Counted from the first letter of the stretch, positions 24,326 to 33,865 are shown. The stretch is 64,000 bases of DNA from Pseudomonas sp. LD120 (GCF_009861525.1 NZ_WVHL01000005.1:2728001-2792000), one strand, 5' to 3'. Program-made: numbers and translations. The notes: generated by a model not told the origin, from the letters alone.

Positions 24326-25570
24326 ATGAGCCGTTCCGCGCCCTGTACCCGGGAGCAGATCCAGCAGTTGGATCAGTCAGACCCGTTGGCCTTCTGTCGC
24401 CAGCGTTTTACCTTGCCGCAACACAAGATCTACCTCGACGGCAACTCCCTGGGGGCCATGCCGGCCCATGTCCCGGCGCGCCTGGAGCAGGTGCTCAAGG
24501 TGGAGTGGGCCGAGGGCCTCATCAACTCCTGGAACGACGCCGACTGGTACCCCGCGCCGCAGCGCACCGGGGCCCGCATCGCCGGGCTGATCGGGGCCCA
24601 GGGGCACGAAGTGATAGTGGCCGACTCCACCTCGATCAACCTGTTCAAGGTGCTGGTGGCGGCCTTGCGCATGCAGCCGTCGCGCCGGGTGATCCTGGCA
24701 GAGAACGGCAACTTTCCCACCGATGTGTACATCGCCCAGGGCGTCGCGGAGCTGACCGGCTGCCAGCTGCAGTGCGTTGATCCCGAGCAGATCCTCGATG
24801 CCCTCAGCGACGAGGTGGCGATCCTGTCTCTGACCCACGTCAACTACAAGAGCGGTCGCCGCTACGACATGGCCGCGATCACCGCGCGGGCCCATGAGCT
24901 GGGCGTGCTGGTGGTCTGGGACCTGTGCCACTCGGCGGGGGCCATGCCGGTGGAATTGAACGCCGCTGGCGCGGATTTCGCCGTGGGCTGTGGCTACAAG
25001 TACCTCAATGGCGGCCCCGGCGCGCCGGCCTTTGTGTTTGTCGCCGAGCGTCACATCGCCCAATTGCGCCAGCCGCTGACCGGTTGGCACGGGCACGCCA
25101 AACCCTTCGATTTCAGTCATGACTACCAGCCGCACCCGAGCCTCGACCGGATGCTGGTGGGCACCGCGCCCCAGTTGGGTGTGCTGGCCCTGGAAGCGGC
25201 GCTGGAGGTGTTCGACGGCGTTGACCTGCAAGCCTTGCGCAGCAAGAGCCTGGCCTTGTCCGAGCTGTTCATCCGCCTGTGTGACGAGCAACTGGCCGGG
25301 TTGGGCGTGCAGTTGCAGACCCCGCGCGATGCCCAGCAGCGCGGCAGCCAGGTTTCCCTGAGCCACCCCCAGGCCTACCCGGTGATGCAGGCCCTGATTG
25401 CCCGGGGCATCGTCGGTGATTTTCGCGCGCCGGACATCCTGCGCTTCGGTTTTGCCCCGCTGTACAACCGCTTTGAAGACATCTGGAGCTGCGTCGACGC
25501 ACTGCGCGACATCCTCGTCAGCGAGGCATGGAACCAGCCGCAGTTCCTGGCCCGCAAAGCGGTGACCTGA
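24326..25570 (+). CDS. kynU: Kynureninase
   Basis: 414 residues, a PLP-dependent fold-type I enzyme. IYLDGNSLGAMP, SWNDADWYPAPQRTGARIA, VVWDLCHSAGAMPVELNAAGADFAVGCGYKYLNGGPGAPAF (PLP lysine in YKYLNGG) and DFRAPDILRFGFAPLYNRFED are all standard. It cleaves L-kynurenine to anthranilate plus alanine, or 3-hydroxykynurenine to 3-hydroxyanthranilate. The ATG at 24326 was chosen over an upstream frame lacking family similarity. An amino-acid permease follows by 31 bp, the same pairing as in P. aeruginosa, but neither kynB nor kynR is adjacent. Confidence 0.94.
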   Translation: MSRSAPCTREQIQQLDQSDPLAFCRQRFTLPQHKIYLDGNSLGAMPAHVPARLEQVLKVEWAEGLINSWNDADWYPAPQRTGARIAGLIGAQGHEVIVADSTSINLFKVLVAALRMQPSRRVILAENGNFPTDVYIAQGVAELTGCQLQCVDPEQILDALSDEVAILSLTHVNYKSGRRYDMAAITARAHELGVLVVWDLCHSAGAMPVELNAAGADFAVGCGYKYLNGGPGAPAFVFVAERHIAQLRQPLTGWHGHAKPFDFSHDYQPHPSLDRMLVGTAPQLGVLALEAALEVFDGVDLQALRSKSLALSELFIRLCDEQLAGLGVQLQTPRDAQQRGSQVSLSHPQAYPVMQALIARGIVGDFRAPDILRFGFAPLYNRFEDIWSCVDALRDILVSEAWNQPQFLARKAVT

Positions 25571-25601
25571 ACCCCGTGCCCAGCCTTGGAGCAAGAGTGT
25601 C

Positions 25602-27017
25602 ATGACAAAAACAATACGCACCTTCAAACAAGTGGCAGACCGTGAACACGGCCTCAAGCAAAGCCTGAGCAGCGGCCAGCTGTCGATGATCGCCATCGGC
25701 GGGGCCATCGGCACCGGGCTGTTTCTGGGCAGCAGTTTCGCCATCGGCTTTGCCGGGCCCAGCGTGCTGGTGAGCTACGCCATCGGCGCGGTAATCGCCC
25801 TGTTGCTGATGGGCTGTCTGGCGGAAATGACCGTGCGCCATCCGACGTCCGGCTCGTTCGGTTCATTCGCCGAATTCTATGTGGCGCCCTGGTTCGGGTT
25901 TGCCATCCGCTACGCCTACTGGGCCTCCATCGTGTTTGCCGTGGGCACGGAAATCACCGCGGCGGCGATGTACATGAAGTACTGGTACCCCGAGGTGCCC
26001 GGCGGTTACTGGATGCTCGGTTTCTCCCTGGCGCTGATTTTGGCCAACGCCTTCAGCGTCAAGGTGTTCGGCGGCATCGAGTATGTGTTCTCGCTGCTCA
26101 AGCTGTGCGCCATCCTGGTGTTCATCCTGCTCGGGGCCTGGGTGGTGTACGGCGCGGCGCCCGGCTCGGGCATCGGTTTTGCCAACTACAGCAACGAGGG
26201 TGGCTTCTTTCCCAACGGCGCCTGGGGCACCTGGGTGGCGGTGATCGTGGCCTTCTTCAGTTACCTGAGCATCGAGATGATCGCCGTGGCCGCGGGCGAG
26301 GCCAAGGACCCGGAACGTGCAGTGACCCGGGCCTTTCGCATCACCATGGTGCGCCTGGTGGTGTTCTACCTGCTGACCATTGCTCTGGTCCTGGCCATCG
26401 TGCCCTGGAGCCGCAACACCGGCGGCGAAAGCCCCTTTGTCATGGTCATGGCGGCCACCGGCATTCCCTATGCCGGCGGGGTGATCAATGCGGTGATCCT
26501 GGTGGCGGCGCTGTCGGCGATGAACAGCCAGCTGTACATCACCACGCGGCTGATGTTCAGCCTGTCCCGGGCCGGCCAGGCGCCGTCGCTGTTCGGGCGC
26601 CTGACCAACAATGGCGTGCCCCTGGCGGCGCTGCTGCTGTCGTCCCTGGGGATTGCCCTGGCCACCTTGCTGTACCTGGCCTACGCCGAAAAAGCCTTCA
26701 CCCTGATGATGTCCATCGCCATGTTTGGCGCCATGTTCACCTGGGCCGGGATCTTCCTCACCCACCTGTTCTTTCGCCGGCAACAGGGCTCCGAGCCCCT
26801 GGCGTTCAAGCTCTGGGGTTATCCCTGGACCAGCCTGGGAGGGCTGTTGCTGATGCTGGCGGTGATGATCACCACGCTGTTCACCGAGCAGTTTTTCCTG
26901 ACCCTGGTCTGCGGGCTGCCGTTCCTCGCGCTGATCCTGCTCATCTACTACCTGCGCTTTCGCGGCCAGCGCCCGCTGGACGCCGCGGCGCCCAAGCCGT
27001 TGCCGATCCAACCCTGA
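25602..27017 (+). CDS. APC-family amino acid permease (likely kynurenine/aromatic amino acid)
   Basis: 471 residues with 12 predicted helices. The N-terminus LKQSLSSGQLSMIAIGGAIGTGLFLGSS is the conserved amino-acid permease signature, and SYLSIEMIAVAAGEAKDPERAV is the helix-6/7 block. It is co-directional with kynU and most likely imports kynurenine, tryptophan or related compounds; this rests on context. A REPIN follows the stop. Confidence 0.88.
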   Translation: MTKTIRTFKQVADREHGLKQSLSSGQLSMIAIGGAIGTGLFLGSSFAIGFAGPSVLVSYAIGAVIALLLMGCLAEMTVRHPTSGSFGSFAEFYVAPWFGFAIRYAYWASIVFAVGTEITAAAMYMKYWYPEVPGGYWMLGFSLALILANAFSVKVFGGIEYVFSLLKLCAILVFILLGAWVVYGAAPGSGIGFANYSNEGGFFPNGAWGTWVAVIVAFFSYLSIEMIAVAAGEAKDPERAVTRAFRITMVRLVVFYLLTIALVLAIVPWSRNTGGESPFVMVMAATGIPYAGGVINAVILVAALSAMNSQLYITTRLMFSLSRAGQAPSLFGRLTNNGVPLAALLLSSLGIALATLLYLAYAEKAFTLMMSIAMFGAMFTWAGIFLTHLFFRRQQGSEPLAFKLWGYPWTSLGGLLLMLAVMITTLFTEQFFLTLVCGLPFLALILLIYYLRFRGQRPLDAAAPKPLPIQP

Positions 27018-27038
27018 GTTCCGGAGCACCCCGTTTGC

Positions 27039-27098
27039 GGGAGCCGGCTGGTCGGCGAAGCGGTCCGCGTGATCGCCTTCGTCGGCAAGCCGGCTCCC
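27039..27098. repeat. REPIN (two inverted REP sequences)
   Basis: GGGAGCCGGCT (27039-27049) and AGCCGGCTCCC (27088-27098) are inverted REP heads about 60 bp apart, with further pairing (GGTCGGCGAAG against CTTCGTCGGC) inside. This is the doublet form typical of fluorescent pseudomonads, between the permease and the porin gene. Confidence 0.85.
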
Positions 27099-27169
27099 AG
27101 GGGGCCTTTGGTCACTGTCGATCCCTGTCGTCACCTTTACAAAAACAATAATTCACCAAGGGTTTTGCC

Positions 27170-28501
27170 ATGTCTGACGTAATGCGCCGTTCACCGCTTT
27201 TGCTGCTGCCGCTGCTGGGTTGCCTGCCCTGGAGCGTCCATGGGGCTGGGGAGGAGCCGGCCGGTTTCATCGAGGACAGCCATCTGCGCATCCAAGCCCG
27301 CAACTACTACCTCAACCGCAGCGTCCAGGACGGCCGTGCCGACCGCAAGGACTGGACCCAGGGCTTTATCGGCCGCTTCGAATCCGGGTTCACCCAGGGC
27401 ACGGTCGGCGTCGGCGTGGATGCCTTCGCCACTCTCGGGCTCAAGCTGGATGCCTCCGGGGGCAAGACCGGCACCTACAACCTGCCGATCCACGACAACG
27501 GCAAGCCGGCGGACCAATACGCCAAGGCCGGTGCCGCGCTGAAACTGAAAGTCTCCGAAAGCGTGCTGCGTTTCGGCGAGCAGTCGGTGGACACCCCGGT
27601 GTTCGCCGTCGGCCACAACCGCCTGATCCCGGAAACCGCCACCGGCTTTGCCCTGGACAGCCAGGAACTGGACAAACTCACGCTGCAGGCCGGGCATTTC
27701 ACCTCGGCCACCGGCCACGTCACCACCAACAGCAACGGCGACCTCTGGGCCTTCTATGCCGGCGTCACCACGCCCTCGGTGGACTACCTGGGCGGCCAGT
27801 ACGCGTTCACGCCTGACTGGGGCGCCAGCTTCTACGCGGCGCGTTTCGCCGACATCTGGAACCAGTACTACGCCAACCTCAATGGCCGTACCGAGCTGGG
27901 GCAGGGCCGGCAGGCCGGTTTCGACCTCAACCTCTACCGCACCTTCGACACCGGCCGGGCCAGAGCCGGCGCCATCGACAACACCACCCTGGGTGCCTCG
28001 GTGTTCTATGGCCTGGGCGCCCACCGCCTGACCCTGGCGCTGCAGAACGTCGACGGCAACACCCCGTTCGACTACCTGGGGGTGGGCGACCTGGACCGCA
28101 ACGGCCGCAATGGCCGCGACCAGGGCGCCTCGATCTACCTGCCCAACTCGGTGCAGTACTCGGACTTCAACGGCCCCAACGAGCGCTCCTGGCAACTGCG
28201 CTACGACCTGTCGCTGGCCGGCTACGGCATGCCCGGCTGGGACCTGATGACGCGCTACTTGCGCGGCTCCGGCATCGACGGCACGCACACCCCGGCAGGC
28301 AGCGCCTACGCCGGGATGTATGGCCGGGACGGCGTGCACCGCGAGATCAACTTCGAAGCGCGCTATGTGGTGCAGAACGGCCCGCTCAAGGACTTGAGCT
28401 TTCGTCTGCGCCAGACCTGGCACCGGGCCAACCCCGCTCAGGGCGAGGGCAATGTCGATGAGTTCCGGCTGATTACCGATTACCCGATCGATCTCTTCTG
28501 A
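27170..28501 (+). CDS. OprD-family outer-membrane porin
   Basis: 443 residues with a signal peptide (LLLLPLLGCLPWSVHGA) and the OprD pattern: GFIEDSHLRIQARNYYLNRS, DWTQGFIGRFESGFTQGTVGVGVDAFATLGLKLD, RFGEQSVDTPVFAVGHNRLIPETATGF, and a terminal aromatic (YPIDLF). OprD-type channels admit amino acids or aromatic acids. Its location between the kynU-permease genes and the 3-hydroxyanthranilate operon suggests entry of those substrates. A strong hairpin separates it from the convergent MFS gene. Confidence 0.92.
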   Translation: MSDVMRRSPLLLLPLLGCLPWSVHGAGEEPAGFIEDSHLRIQARNYYLNRSVQDGRADRKDWTQGFIGRFESGFTQGTVGVGVDAFATLGLKLDASGGKTGTYNLPIHDNGKPADQYAKAGAALKLKVSESVLRFGEQSVDTPVFAVGHNRLIPETATGFALDSQELDKLTLQAGHFTSATGHVTTNSNGDLWAFYAGVTTPSVDYLGGQYAFTPDWGASFYAARFADIWNQYYANLNGRTELGQGRQAGFDLNLYRTFDTGRARAGAIDNTTLGASVFYGLGAHRLTLALQNVDGNTPFDYLGVGDLDRNGRNGRDQGASIYLPNSVQYSDFNGPNERSWQLRYDLSLAGYGMPGWDLMTRYLRGSGIDGTHTPAGSAYAGMYGRDGVHREINFEARYVVQNGPLKDLSFRLRQTWHRANPAQGEGNVDEFRLITDYPIDLF

Positions 28502-28517
28502 ATCGACCCGGCCTGAC

Positions 28518-28558
28518 AGCAGCGAGCCGCGCCCCCGAAGAAGGCGCGGCTCGCTGCT
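28518..28558. terminator. Bidirectional hairpin terminator
   Basis: AGCAGCGAGCCGCGCC (28518-28533) pairs perfectly over 16 bp with 28543-28558 around a 9-nt loop, between convergent oprD-like and MFS genes. It lacks a clear T tract, but the stem is very strong. Confidence 0.75.
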
Positions 28559-28583
28559 ATTGGGCGATAACCTCGGCTTGGGC

Positions 28584-29936
28584 TCAGTCCTGTTCCACGG
28601 CCTTGTTCGCCGAAATTGCGGCCGAATGCCCCAGACGCTTCATCCAGCCCAGGGCCAATCCCGCCAGCAGCACCGGCACGGCGATCCAGGCGAAAAATTG
28701 CTGCAGGCCGCCGGCCTGGGCGAACAGCCAGCCACCGAGCAGCGAGCCGATGATCGAGCCGGCACGACCCGCCGCCAGGGCCCAGGCCACGCCGGTGGCC
28801 CGGGAGGCGGTGGGGTAGAGGGTGGCGGCCACCACGCTGAGGTTGTTCAGGGTGCCGGTGAGGCTGAAACCGGCCAGGAACACGATGGCCAGGGTGCCGG
28901 CGGCGCTGTGCAGTTGGCTGCCGGTCAGGGCCAGGGCGCAGGCGGCGAGCAGGCACAGCCAGGGCAGGATGCGCAGGGCGCCGATACGGTCCATCAGCAG
29001 GGCCATGGCGATGCCGCCCAGCACGCCGCCAAAGGGAATCATGGCGCTGATCCGTGCCGCGCCGCCGGTGTCGTAGCCGCTGGTGCGCAGCACCGTGGGC
29101 AGCCAGTTGGTCAGCAGGTAGAACACGAACAGGCAGCAGAAGAAGGTCAGCCACAGCAGCAGGGTGCGGGCCAACTGGCCGGGGCTGAACAACGCTGAAA
29201 GTGGCGAGCGTGCGCCGGCCTCGCCGCTATCGCCCACCAGTCGCACCCGTTCCCAGTCGGACTGGCCGCTGATGCGGGTGATGATGCGGCGCAAGGTGGC
29301 GGTGTGGCGCGGGCTGTTGGCCATGAAACACACCGACTCCGGCAGCGCCAGGTACAGCACCGGCAACAGCAGCAGGGGCGCCAGGCCGCCGATCAGCAGC
29401 AGGCCCTGCCAGCCGACCCGGGGCAGCAGCGCGCCGGCCACCGCGCCGCCCAGGGCCAGGCCCAGGGTGAAGCCGGAATAGCTCAGGGTCACCAGCAGCA
29501 TGCGCCGCCGCGCCGGGGAGTATTCCGAGCTCAGGGTGATGCAGTTGGGCAGCACGCCGCCCAGGCCGATGCCGGTGACAAAGCGCAGGATGCTCAGCAC
29601 TTCGATGTTCGGCGAGAGCGCCGAGGCCAGGGTGCCGAGGGCGAAGATCGCCACGCAAATCAGCAGTACGCTCTTGCGTCCGTGGCGGTCGGCCAGGGGG
29701 CCGAAGCAGAAGCTGCCCAGGAGCATGCCGAACAGCCCGGCGCCGAAGGCCGGGGCCAGCTGCGCGGGTTCGATGTTCCAGCTGTGGATCAGCTCGGGGG
29801 CGATGTAGCCAATGGCGGCGGTGTCGAAACCGTCCAGCAGGACGATCAGGAAACACAGCAGCAACACGCGTATCTGCAAGGCGCCCAGTGGGCTGCGGTC
29901 GATGAGTTCACTCAGGTGTTGCGTTCGCTCGTACAT
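28584..29936 (-). CDS. MFS transporter, aromatic acid:H+ symporter (AAHS) type
   Basis: 450 residues with 12 helices. LLLCFLIVLLDGFDTAAIGYIAPEL is the AAHS motif of PcaK/BenK/MhpT-type transporters (DGFD in helix 1), and GPLADRHGRKSVLL is the MFS loop signature. It is the last gene of the nba-like operon, 102 bp after the decarboxylase gene, and probably imports 3-hydroxyanthranilate or a related aromatic acid. The ATG at 29936 is preferred; upstream residues to 30038 look non-coding. Confidence 0.88.
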   Translation of the reverse strand: MYERTQHLSELIDRSPLGALQIRVLLLCFLIVLLDGFDTAAIGYIAPELIHSWNIEPAQLAPAFGAGLFGMLLGSFCFGPLADRHGRKSVLLICVAIFALGTLASALSPNIEVLSILRFVTGIGLGGVLPNCITLSSEYSPARRRMLLVTLSYSGFTLGLALGGAVAGALLPRVGWQGLLLIGGLAPLLLLPVLYLALPESVCFMANSPRHTATLRRIITRISGQSDWERVRLVGDSGEAGARSPLSALFSPGQLARTLLLWLTFFCCLFVFYLLTNWLPTVLRTSGYDTGGAARISAMIPFGGVLGGIAMALLMDRIGALRILPWLCLLAACALALTGSQLHSAAGTLAIVFLAGFSLTGTLNNLSVVAATLYPTASRATGVAWALAAGRAGSIIGSLLGGWLFAQAGGLQQFFAWIAVPVLLAGLALGWMKRLGHSAAISANKAVEQD

Positions 29937-30038
29937 GGGTGGCTCCTTATAGGTTTTGTTCGAGGCGGGCATGGGGTGCCCGCCGGATGACCACGGTGAC
30001 GGGTGCAGCGAGGGGGATGAGGGGCTGAGTGCGGGCAC

Positions 30039-31028
30039 TCAGTACAGGTTGAAGAAGTCCTGGGCGTTGCCGCCGAGCAGGCGTGCCTTGTCGGCTTCGG
30101 CCAGGGTCGGGTGGTCGGCGATGCCGCTGCCGATACGCTGTTCGCCGAGGGGGAAGGGTGAGTCCGAACCCAGCATCACCCGTTCACTGCCCATCACTTC
30201 CACCAGCAGTGTCAGGGCGCCCGGGTCGAACACCGCCGAGTCGACAAAGAAGCGCTTGACGTAGCTGGACGGCAACTGCGGGCAGTCTTCGCGGACGATG
30301 TCACGGTGACGCCAGGCGTTGTCCACCCGCCCCAGAAGAAAGGCGAAGCCACCACCGCCGTGGGCGAAGCAGATGCGCAGGGATTCGGGCAGGCGCTCGA
30401 AGGCTCCAGAGAGGATCAGCGACAGAATCCCCAGCTGGGTTTCCGCCGGCATCGCCACCAGCCACGGCAGCATCCATTTGCGCATGCGCTCGCCGCCCAT
30501 CATGTCCCAGGGGTGCACCAGCACCGGGATCTGGTTACGGGCGCAGTGATCGAGAAAGGTCACCAGATGATCGTGGTCCAGGTCGTGATTGCCCACGTGG
30601 TTGCCGATCTGCACGCCGACGTGGCCGATGGCCTGGGCTCGGCTGGCTTCGGCGCAGGCGGCGTCCAGGTCCTGCAGTGGCACTTGGGCCAGGACCTTGA
30701 GCCGGCGTTCGTGGCCGGCGGTCATGGCCATCGCCCGATCGTTCATCAACTGGGCCCAGGGCAGGGCCCGTTCGATGGGCGCGTCGTAGGCGAACATCAC
30801 CGGCGTGGCGCACATGATCTGCAGGTCCAGGCCTTGCTCGTCCAGGTGCTCGACACGTCGCGCCGGGTCCCAGAGCACGTCGTGCACCGGACGAAAGGCT
30901 TTGTCGCCGACCATGATCTGGCCCCGGGCGCCGTCCTTGTGCAGCCAGGGCGCGCGCACCGGGTCCAGGCGTGCGGCCTCGGCCTGGCTGATGTCGGGGA
31001 AAAAGTGCGAATGCATGTCGATTTTCAT
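30039..31028 (-). CDS. nbaD: 2-amino-3-carboxymuconate-6-semialdehyde decarboxylase (ACMSD)
   Basis: 329 residues of the amidohydrolase fold. Metal ligands are visible in MKIDMHSHFFPD (HxH), VLVHPWD, ICFAHGGG and LGSDSPFPLG. MCATPVMFAYDAP and FFVDSAVFDPGAL are typical of ACMSD. It removes CO2 from the 3-hydroxyanthranilate ring-cleavage product, giving 2-aminomuconate semialdehyde and diverting flux from quinolinate. Its ATG overlaps the stop of the dioxygenase gene by 4 bp. Name by analogy with the nba genes of P. fluorescens KU-7. Confidence 0.92.
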   Translation of the reverse strand: MKIDMHSHFFPDISQAEAARLDPVRAPWLHKDGARGQIMVGDKAFRPVHDVLWDPARRVEHLDEQGLDLQIMCATPVMFAYDAPIERALPWAQLMNDRAMAMTAGHERRLKVLAQVPLQDLDAACAEASRAQAIGHVGVQIGNHVGNHDLDHDHLVTFLDHCARNQIPVLVHPWDMMGGERMRKWMLPWLVAMPAETQLGILSLILSGAFERLPESLRICFAHGGGGFAFLLGRVDNAWRHRDIVREDCPQLPSSYVKRFFVDSAVFDPGALTLLVEVMGSERVMLGSDSPFPLGEQRIGSGIADHPTLAEADKARLLGGNAQDFFNLY

Positions 31029-31597
31029 AAGGGGGTCGCCGCCTTGAGGGTGTGGTGCCAGGTCTGCCAGTCGCGGCCCGGGTGGATTTCGCCGCAGCCG
31101 GTGCAACGCCGCTGCTCCTGGCTGGTGGCGTAGAACTCTTCGTAGACCGGTGGCAGGTCGTTGACGATGCTCTGCAGCTGCATGTCATAGCGCTGGATCA
31201 GCGTGCCGCAGCGGGCGCAAGACCATTGCAGGGCGTCCAGCAGGCCCACGGGCCGCTGGCGCTCCACCACCAGGCACAGGCTGCCGGGCTCTGGGCGTTG
31301 CGGGGAATGAATGACGTGGGGCGCCATCAGGTAGATGTCGCCCTCGCGCAGATCGATGCGCTCGTAGCGGCCGCGGTCCCAGATGTTCAGGTAGGCATTG
31401 CCCTTGAACTGATAGAAGAACTCTTCCATGGGGTCGTCGTGAAAGTCGGTGCGCTGGTTGGGGCCGCCGACCACGGTGACCATGAAGTCGGCGTCCTGCC
31501 ACACCTGGCGGTTGCCCACCGGCGGTTGCAGCAAATGGGCGTGTTCATCCAGCCAACGGTTGAAGTTCAGCGGCGCGCTGTAGTGGTGCTTGTCCAT
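31025..31597 (-). CDS. nbaC: 3-hydroxyanthranilate 3,4-dioxygenase
   Basis: 190 residues, cupin fold. Fe(II) ligands are expected in RTDFHDDPMEEFFYQFKG (His, Glu) and MAPHVIHSPQRPE. The C-terminal CARCG ... CTGCGE pair forms the rubredoxin-like metal site of the bacterial enzyme. It opens the 3-hydroxyanthranilate ring. It overlaps nbaD by 4 bp and follows nbaF by 2 bp, in the middle of the operon. Confidence 0.93.
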   Translation of the reverse strand: MDKHHYSAPLNFNRWLDEHAHLLQPPVGNRQVWQDADFMVTVVGGPNQRTDFHDDPMEEFFYQFKGNAYLNIWDRGRYERIDLREGDIYLMAPHVIHSPQRPEPGSLCLVVERQRPVGLLDALQWSCARCGTLIQRYDMQLQSIVNDLPPVYEEFYATSQEQRRCTGCGEIHPGRDWQTWHHTLKAATPL

Positions 31598-31599
31598 TG

Positions 31600-32034
31600 T
31601 TATTGTTCTCGGCGATTGAGCGGGGCGTAGGCCACCGCCTTGATTTCGATGCGCAGGTGCGGGTGCGGCAACTGATGCACGGCCACGGTGGTGCGGGTCG
31701 GGCCCTGTTCGTCGAAGTACTCGGCGTAGACCTGGTTGTAGGGACCGAAGTCGTTCATATCCACCAGGAAGGCGCTGATCTCCACCAGGTCCTGCAGCCC
31801 GGCGTTTTCGCTGGCGAGGATATCGCGGATGTTCTCGATCACCGCCCGGGTCTGGGCGCGAATGTCCAGGCGGGTGGTGCCCAGCTCGTCCACTTCGACG
31901 CCGTCGAAGCTGTTGTCCGGACGCCGCGAACTGGTGCCGGAGACGAACAGCAGATCGCCGGCGCGCTTGATGTGGGGGAAGCGGCCGCGAGGCTTGGCCT
32001 TGCCCGGCACCAGGGTCGCGCGGTTGACGGTCAT
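31600..32034 (-). CDS. nbaF: 2-aminomuconate deaminase (RidA/YjgF family)
   Basis: 144 residues of the RidA fold: AGDLLFVSGTSSRRPDN, VIENIRDILASENAGLQDLVEISAFLVDMNDFGPYNQVYAEYF and the C-terminal arginine-bearing LRIEIKAVAYAP. Context makes it the 2-aminomuconate deaminase (AmnD/NbaF) that releases ammonia to give 4-oxalocrotonate. It overlaps nbaG by 4 bp (ATGA), fixing the start at 32034. Confidence 0.9.
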   Translation of the reverse strand: MTVNRATLVPGKAKPRGRFPHIKRAGDLLFVSGTSSRRPDNSFDGVEVDELGTTRLDIRAQTRAVIENIRDILASENAGLQDLVEISAFLVDMNDFGPYNQVYAEYFDEQGPTRTTVAVHQLPHPHLRIEIKAVAYAPLNRREQ

Positions 32035-32822
32035 GAGCGTTCCCCTTGTGCCTGGCCGCTGCAGGTGAAGGCGCATTCGCCGTAGCCATTGATCTCCACC
32101 GTCAACTGCGCGCCGGGTGTCAGGGCCACGGCGGCGGTGGCGGCGCCGGCCATGATCAGGCTGCCGGCGGGCAGGCTGATGTCGGCCCGGGCCAGCAGTT
32201 GCGAGGCGTGCACCAGGCTGCGCAGCGGATGGCCGAGGATCGCCGCGGTCGAACCGACCTCCACCAGGGCACCGTCCAGGCGCATCAGTACCCCGGCGTT
32301 GGCCAGGGTGGAAAAGTCCCGGGACCAGGGGCCGACCACCAGCCCGGCCGAGGAGCAGTTGTCTGCCACCACGTCTTCGAGGCTGAATTTGAACGCCTCG
32401 TAGCGCGAGTCGATGATCTCGATGGCCGGGGCCACGGCCTCCAGATAGTCCACGGCTTCGAGCTGGGTCAGCGGCCGGTCGATGGCGCGCCGGGTGAGAA
32501 AGCACAGCTCCGGTTCGGCCCGGGGGTGGATGTAGCGATCCAGGTTCAGCAGGCCGCCGTCCTCTTCCAGCATGGCGTCAGTGAGCCAGCCCCAGATCAG
32601 GCTGTCGACGCCCATCTGCTGCATCTTGGCGCGGCTGGTGAAGCCCAGCTTGAGGCCGATCATGCGTTCGCCATCGGCGTAGCGGTGGGCCATGGAGGCG
32701 CGCTGGATCTGATACGCCTGCTCCAGGTTGAAGGGCGTGTGCCGGCTGAACTGGGGCAGGGCGCGAGCCTTGCGCGCGGCCTGATCCAGGGCGCTGGCGA
32801 TGGGGGCAAGATCGAGGTTCAT
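32031..32822 (-). CDS. nbaG: 4-oxalocrotonate decarboxylase (2-oxo-3-hexenedioate decarboxylase)
   Basis: 263 residues of the hydratase/decarboxylase (MhpD/DmpH) family: MIGLKLGFTSRAKMQQMGVDSLIWGWLTD, RAEPELCFLTRR (metal glutamates), EIIDSRYEAFKFSLEDVVADNCSSAGLVVG. Among the two family members in this operon, this one carries the KMQQMGVD and FxLEDVVADN features of the decarboxylase; the other (34818-35630) is the hydratase. It yields 2-oxopent-4-enoate. It overlaps both neighbours by 4 bp. Confidence 0.87.
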   Translation of the reverse strand: MNLDLAPIASALDQAARKARALPQFSRHTPFNLEQAYQIQRASMAHRYADGERMIGLKLGFTSRAKMQQMGVDSLIWGWLTDAMLEEDGGLLNLDRYIHPRAEPELCFLTRRAIDRPLTQLEAVDYLEAVAPAIEIIDSRYEAFKFSLEDVVADNCSSAGLVVGPWSRDFSTLANAGVLMRLDGALVEVGSTAAILGHPLRSLVHASQLLARADISLPAGSLIMAGAATAAVALTPGAQLTVEINGYGECAFTCSGQAQGERS

Positions 32823-33853
32823 GGGCGGGACTCCCGGGCAGCGAGCAGGTCGAGGGCGACGTCGACGATCATGTCTTCCTGGCCACCGACCATGCGCCGG
32901 CGGCCGAGCTCAACGAGGATGTCGACGGTTTTCAGGCCGTATTTGTGGGCGGCTTGTTCGGCGTGGCGCAGGAAGCTGGAGTAGACCCCGGCGTAGCCCA
33001 GGGCCAGGGTTTCGCGGTCGACCCGCACCGGCCGGTCCTGCAGCGGGCGCACCAGATCGTCGGCGGCGTCCATCAGGCGATAGAGGTCGGTGCCGTGGTT
33101 CCAGCCCAGCTTGTCGGCGGCGGCGATAAACACTTCCAGCGGCGCGTTACCGGCCCCGGCGCCCATGCCGGCGAGGCTGGCGTCGATGCGCTGGCAGCCT
33201 TCTTCCACCGCCACCAGGGAGTTGGCCACCCCCAGGCCGAGGTTGTGGTGGGCGTGCATGCCGGTGGCGGTGTCCGGCTTGAGCACGGCCTTCAGCGCCC
33301 GAAAGCGCAGGCGGATGTCCTGCATGTTCATGGCGCCGCCGGAGTCCACCACGTAGACGCAGGTGGCGCCGTAGCTTTCCATTTTCTGCGCCTGCACGGC
33401 GAGATTTTCCGGGCTGGTCATGTGGCTCATCATCAGAAAGCCGACGGTGTCCATGCCCAGTTCCCGGGCGCATTCGATGTGCTGGCGCGAGACATCGGCC
33501 TCGGTGCAATGGGTGGCGACCCGCACCACTCGGGCGCCGGCCCGGTAGGCGGCCTTGAGGTCGTGCACGGTGCCGATGCCGGGCAGCAGCAGGGTGGCGA
33601 TGCGCGCGTGTTCGAGCACATCGGCCGCCGCTTCGATCCATTCCAGGTCGGTGTGGGCGCCGAAGCCGTAGTTGAAGCTGGAACCCTGCAGGCCGTCGCC
33701 GTGGGCCACTTCAATGCTGTCGACGCGGGCCGCGTCCAGGGCCCGGGCGATGGCCTGGACCTGATCCAGGCTGTATTGGTGGCGGATGGCGTGCATGCCG
33801 TCACGCAGGGTCACGTCGGAAATGTAGAGCTTGTTGCCGGGGTTGAAAGTCAT
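32819..33853 (-). CDS. nbaI: 4-hydroxy-2-oxovalerate aldolase
   Basis: 344 residues of the HMGL-like TIM barrel: LYISDVTLRDGMHAIRHQYSLDQV (RDG with metal Asp), CVYVVDSGGAMNMQDI and GMHAHHNLGLGVANSLVAVEEGCQRIDASLAGMGAGAGNAPLEVF. It splits 4-hydroxy-2-oxovalerate into pyruvate and acetaldehyde, and in the family (DmpG/MhpE) it channels acetaldehyde to the partner dehydrogenase encoded next door. Confidence 0.95.
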   Translation of the reverse strand: MTFNPGNKLYISDVTLRDGMHAIRHQYSLDQVQAIARALDAARVDSIEVAHGDGLQGSSFNYGFGAHTDLEWIEAAADVLEHARIATLLLPGIGTVHDLKAAYRAGARVVRVATHCTEADVSRQHIECARELGMDTVGFLMMSHMTSPENLAVQAQKMESYGATCVYVVDSGGAMNMQDIRLRFRALKAVLKPDTATGMHAHHNLGLGVANSLVAVEEGCQRIDASLAGMGAGAGNAPLEVFIAAADKLGWNHGTDLYRLMDAADDLVRPLQDRPVRVDRETLALGYAGVYSSFLRHAEQAAHKYGLKTVDILVELGRRRMVGGQEDMIVDVALDLLAARESRP

Positions 33854-33865
33854 GGCGAAGCTCCT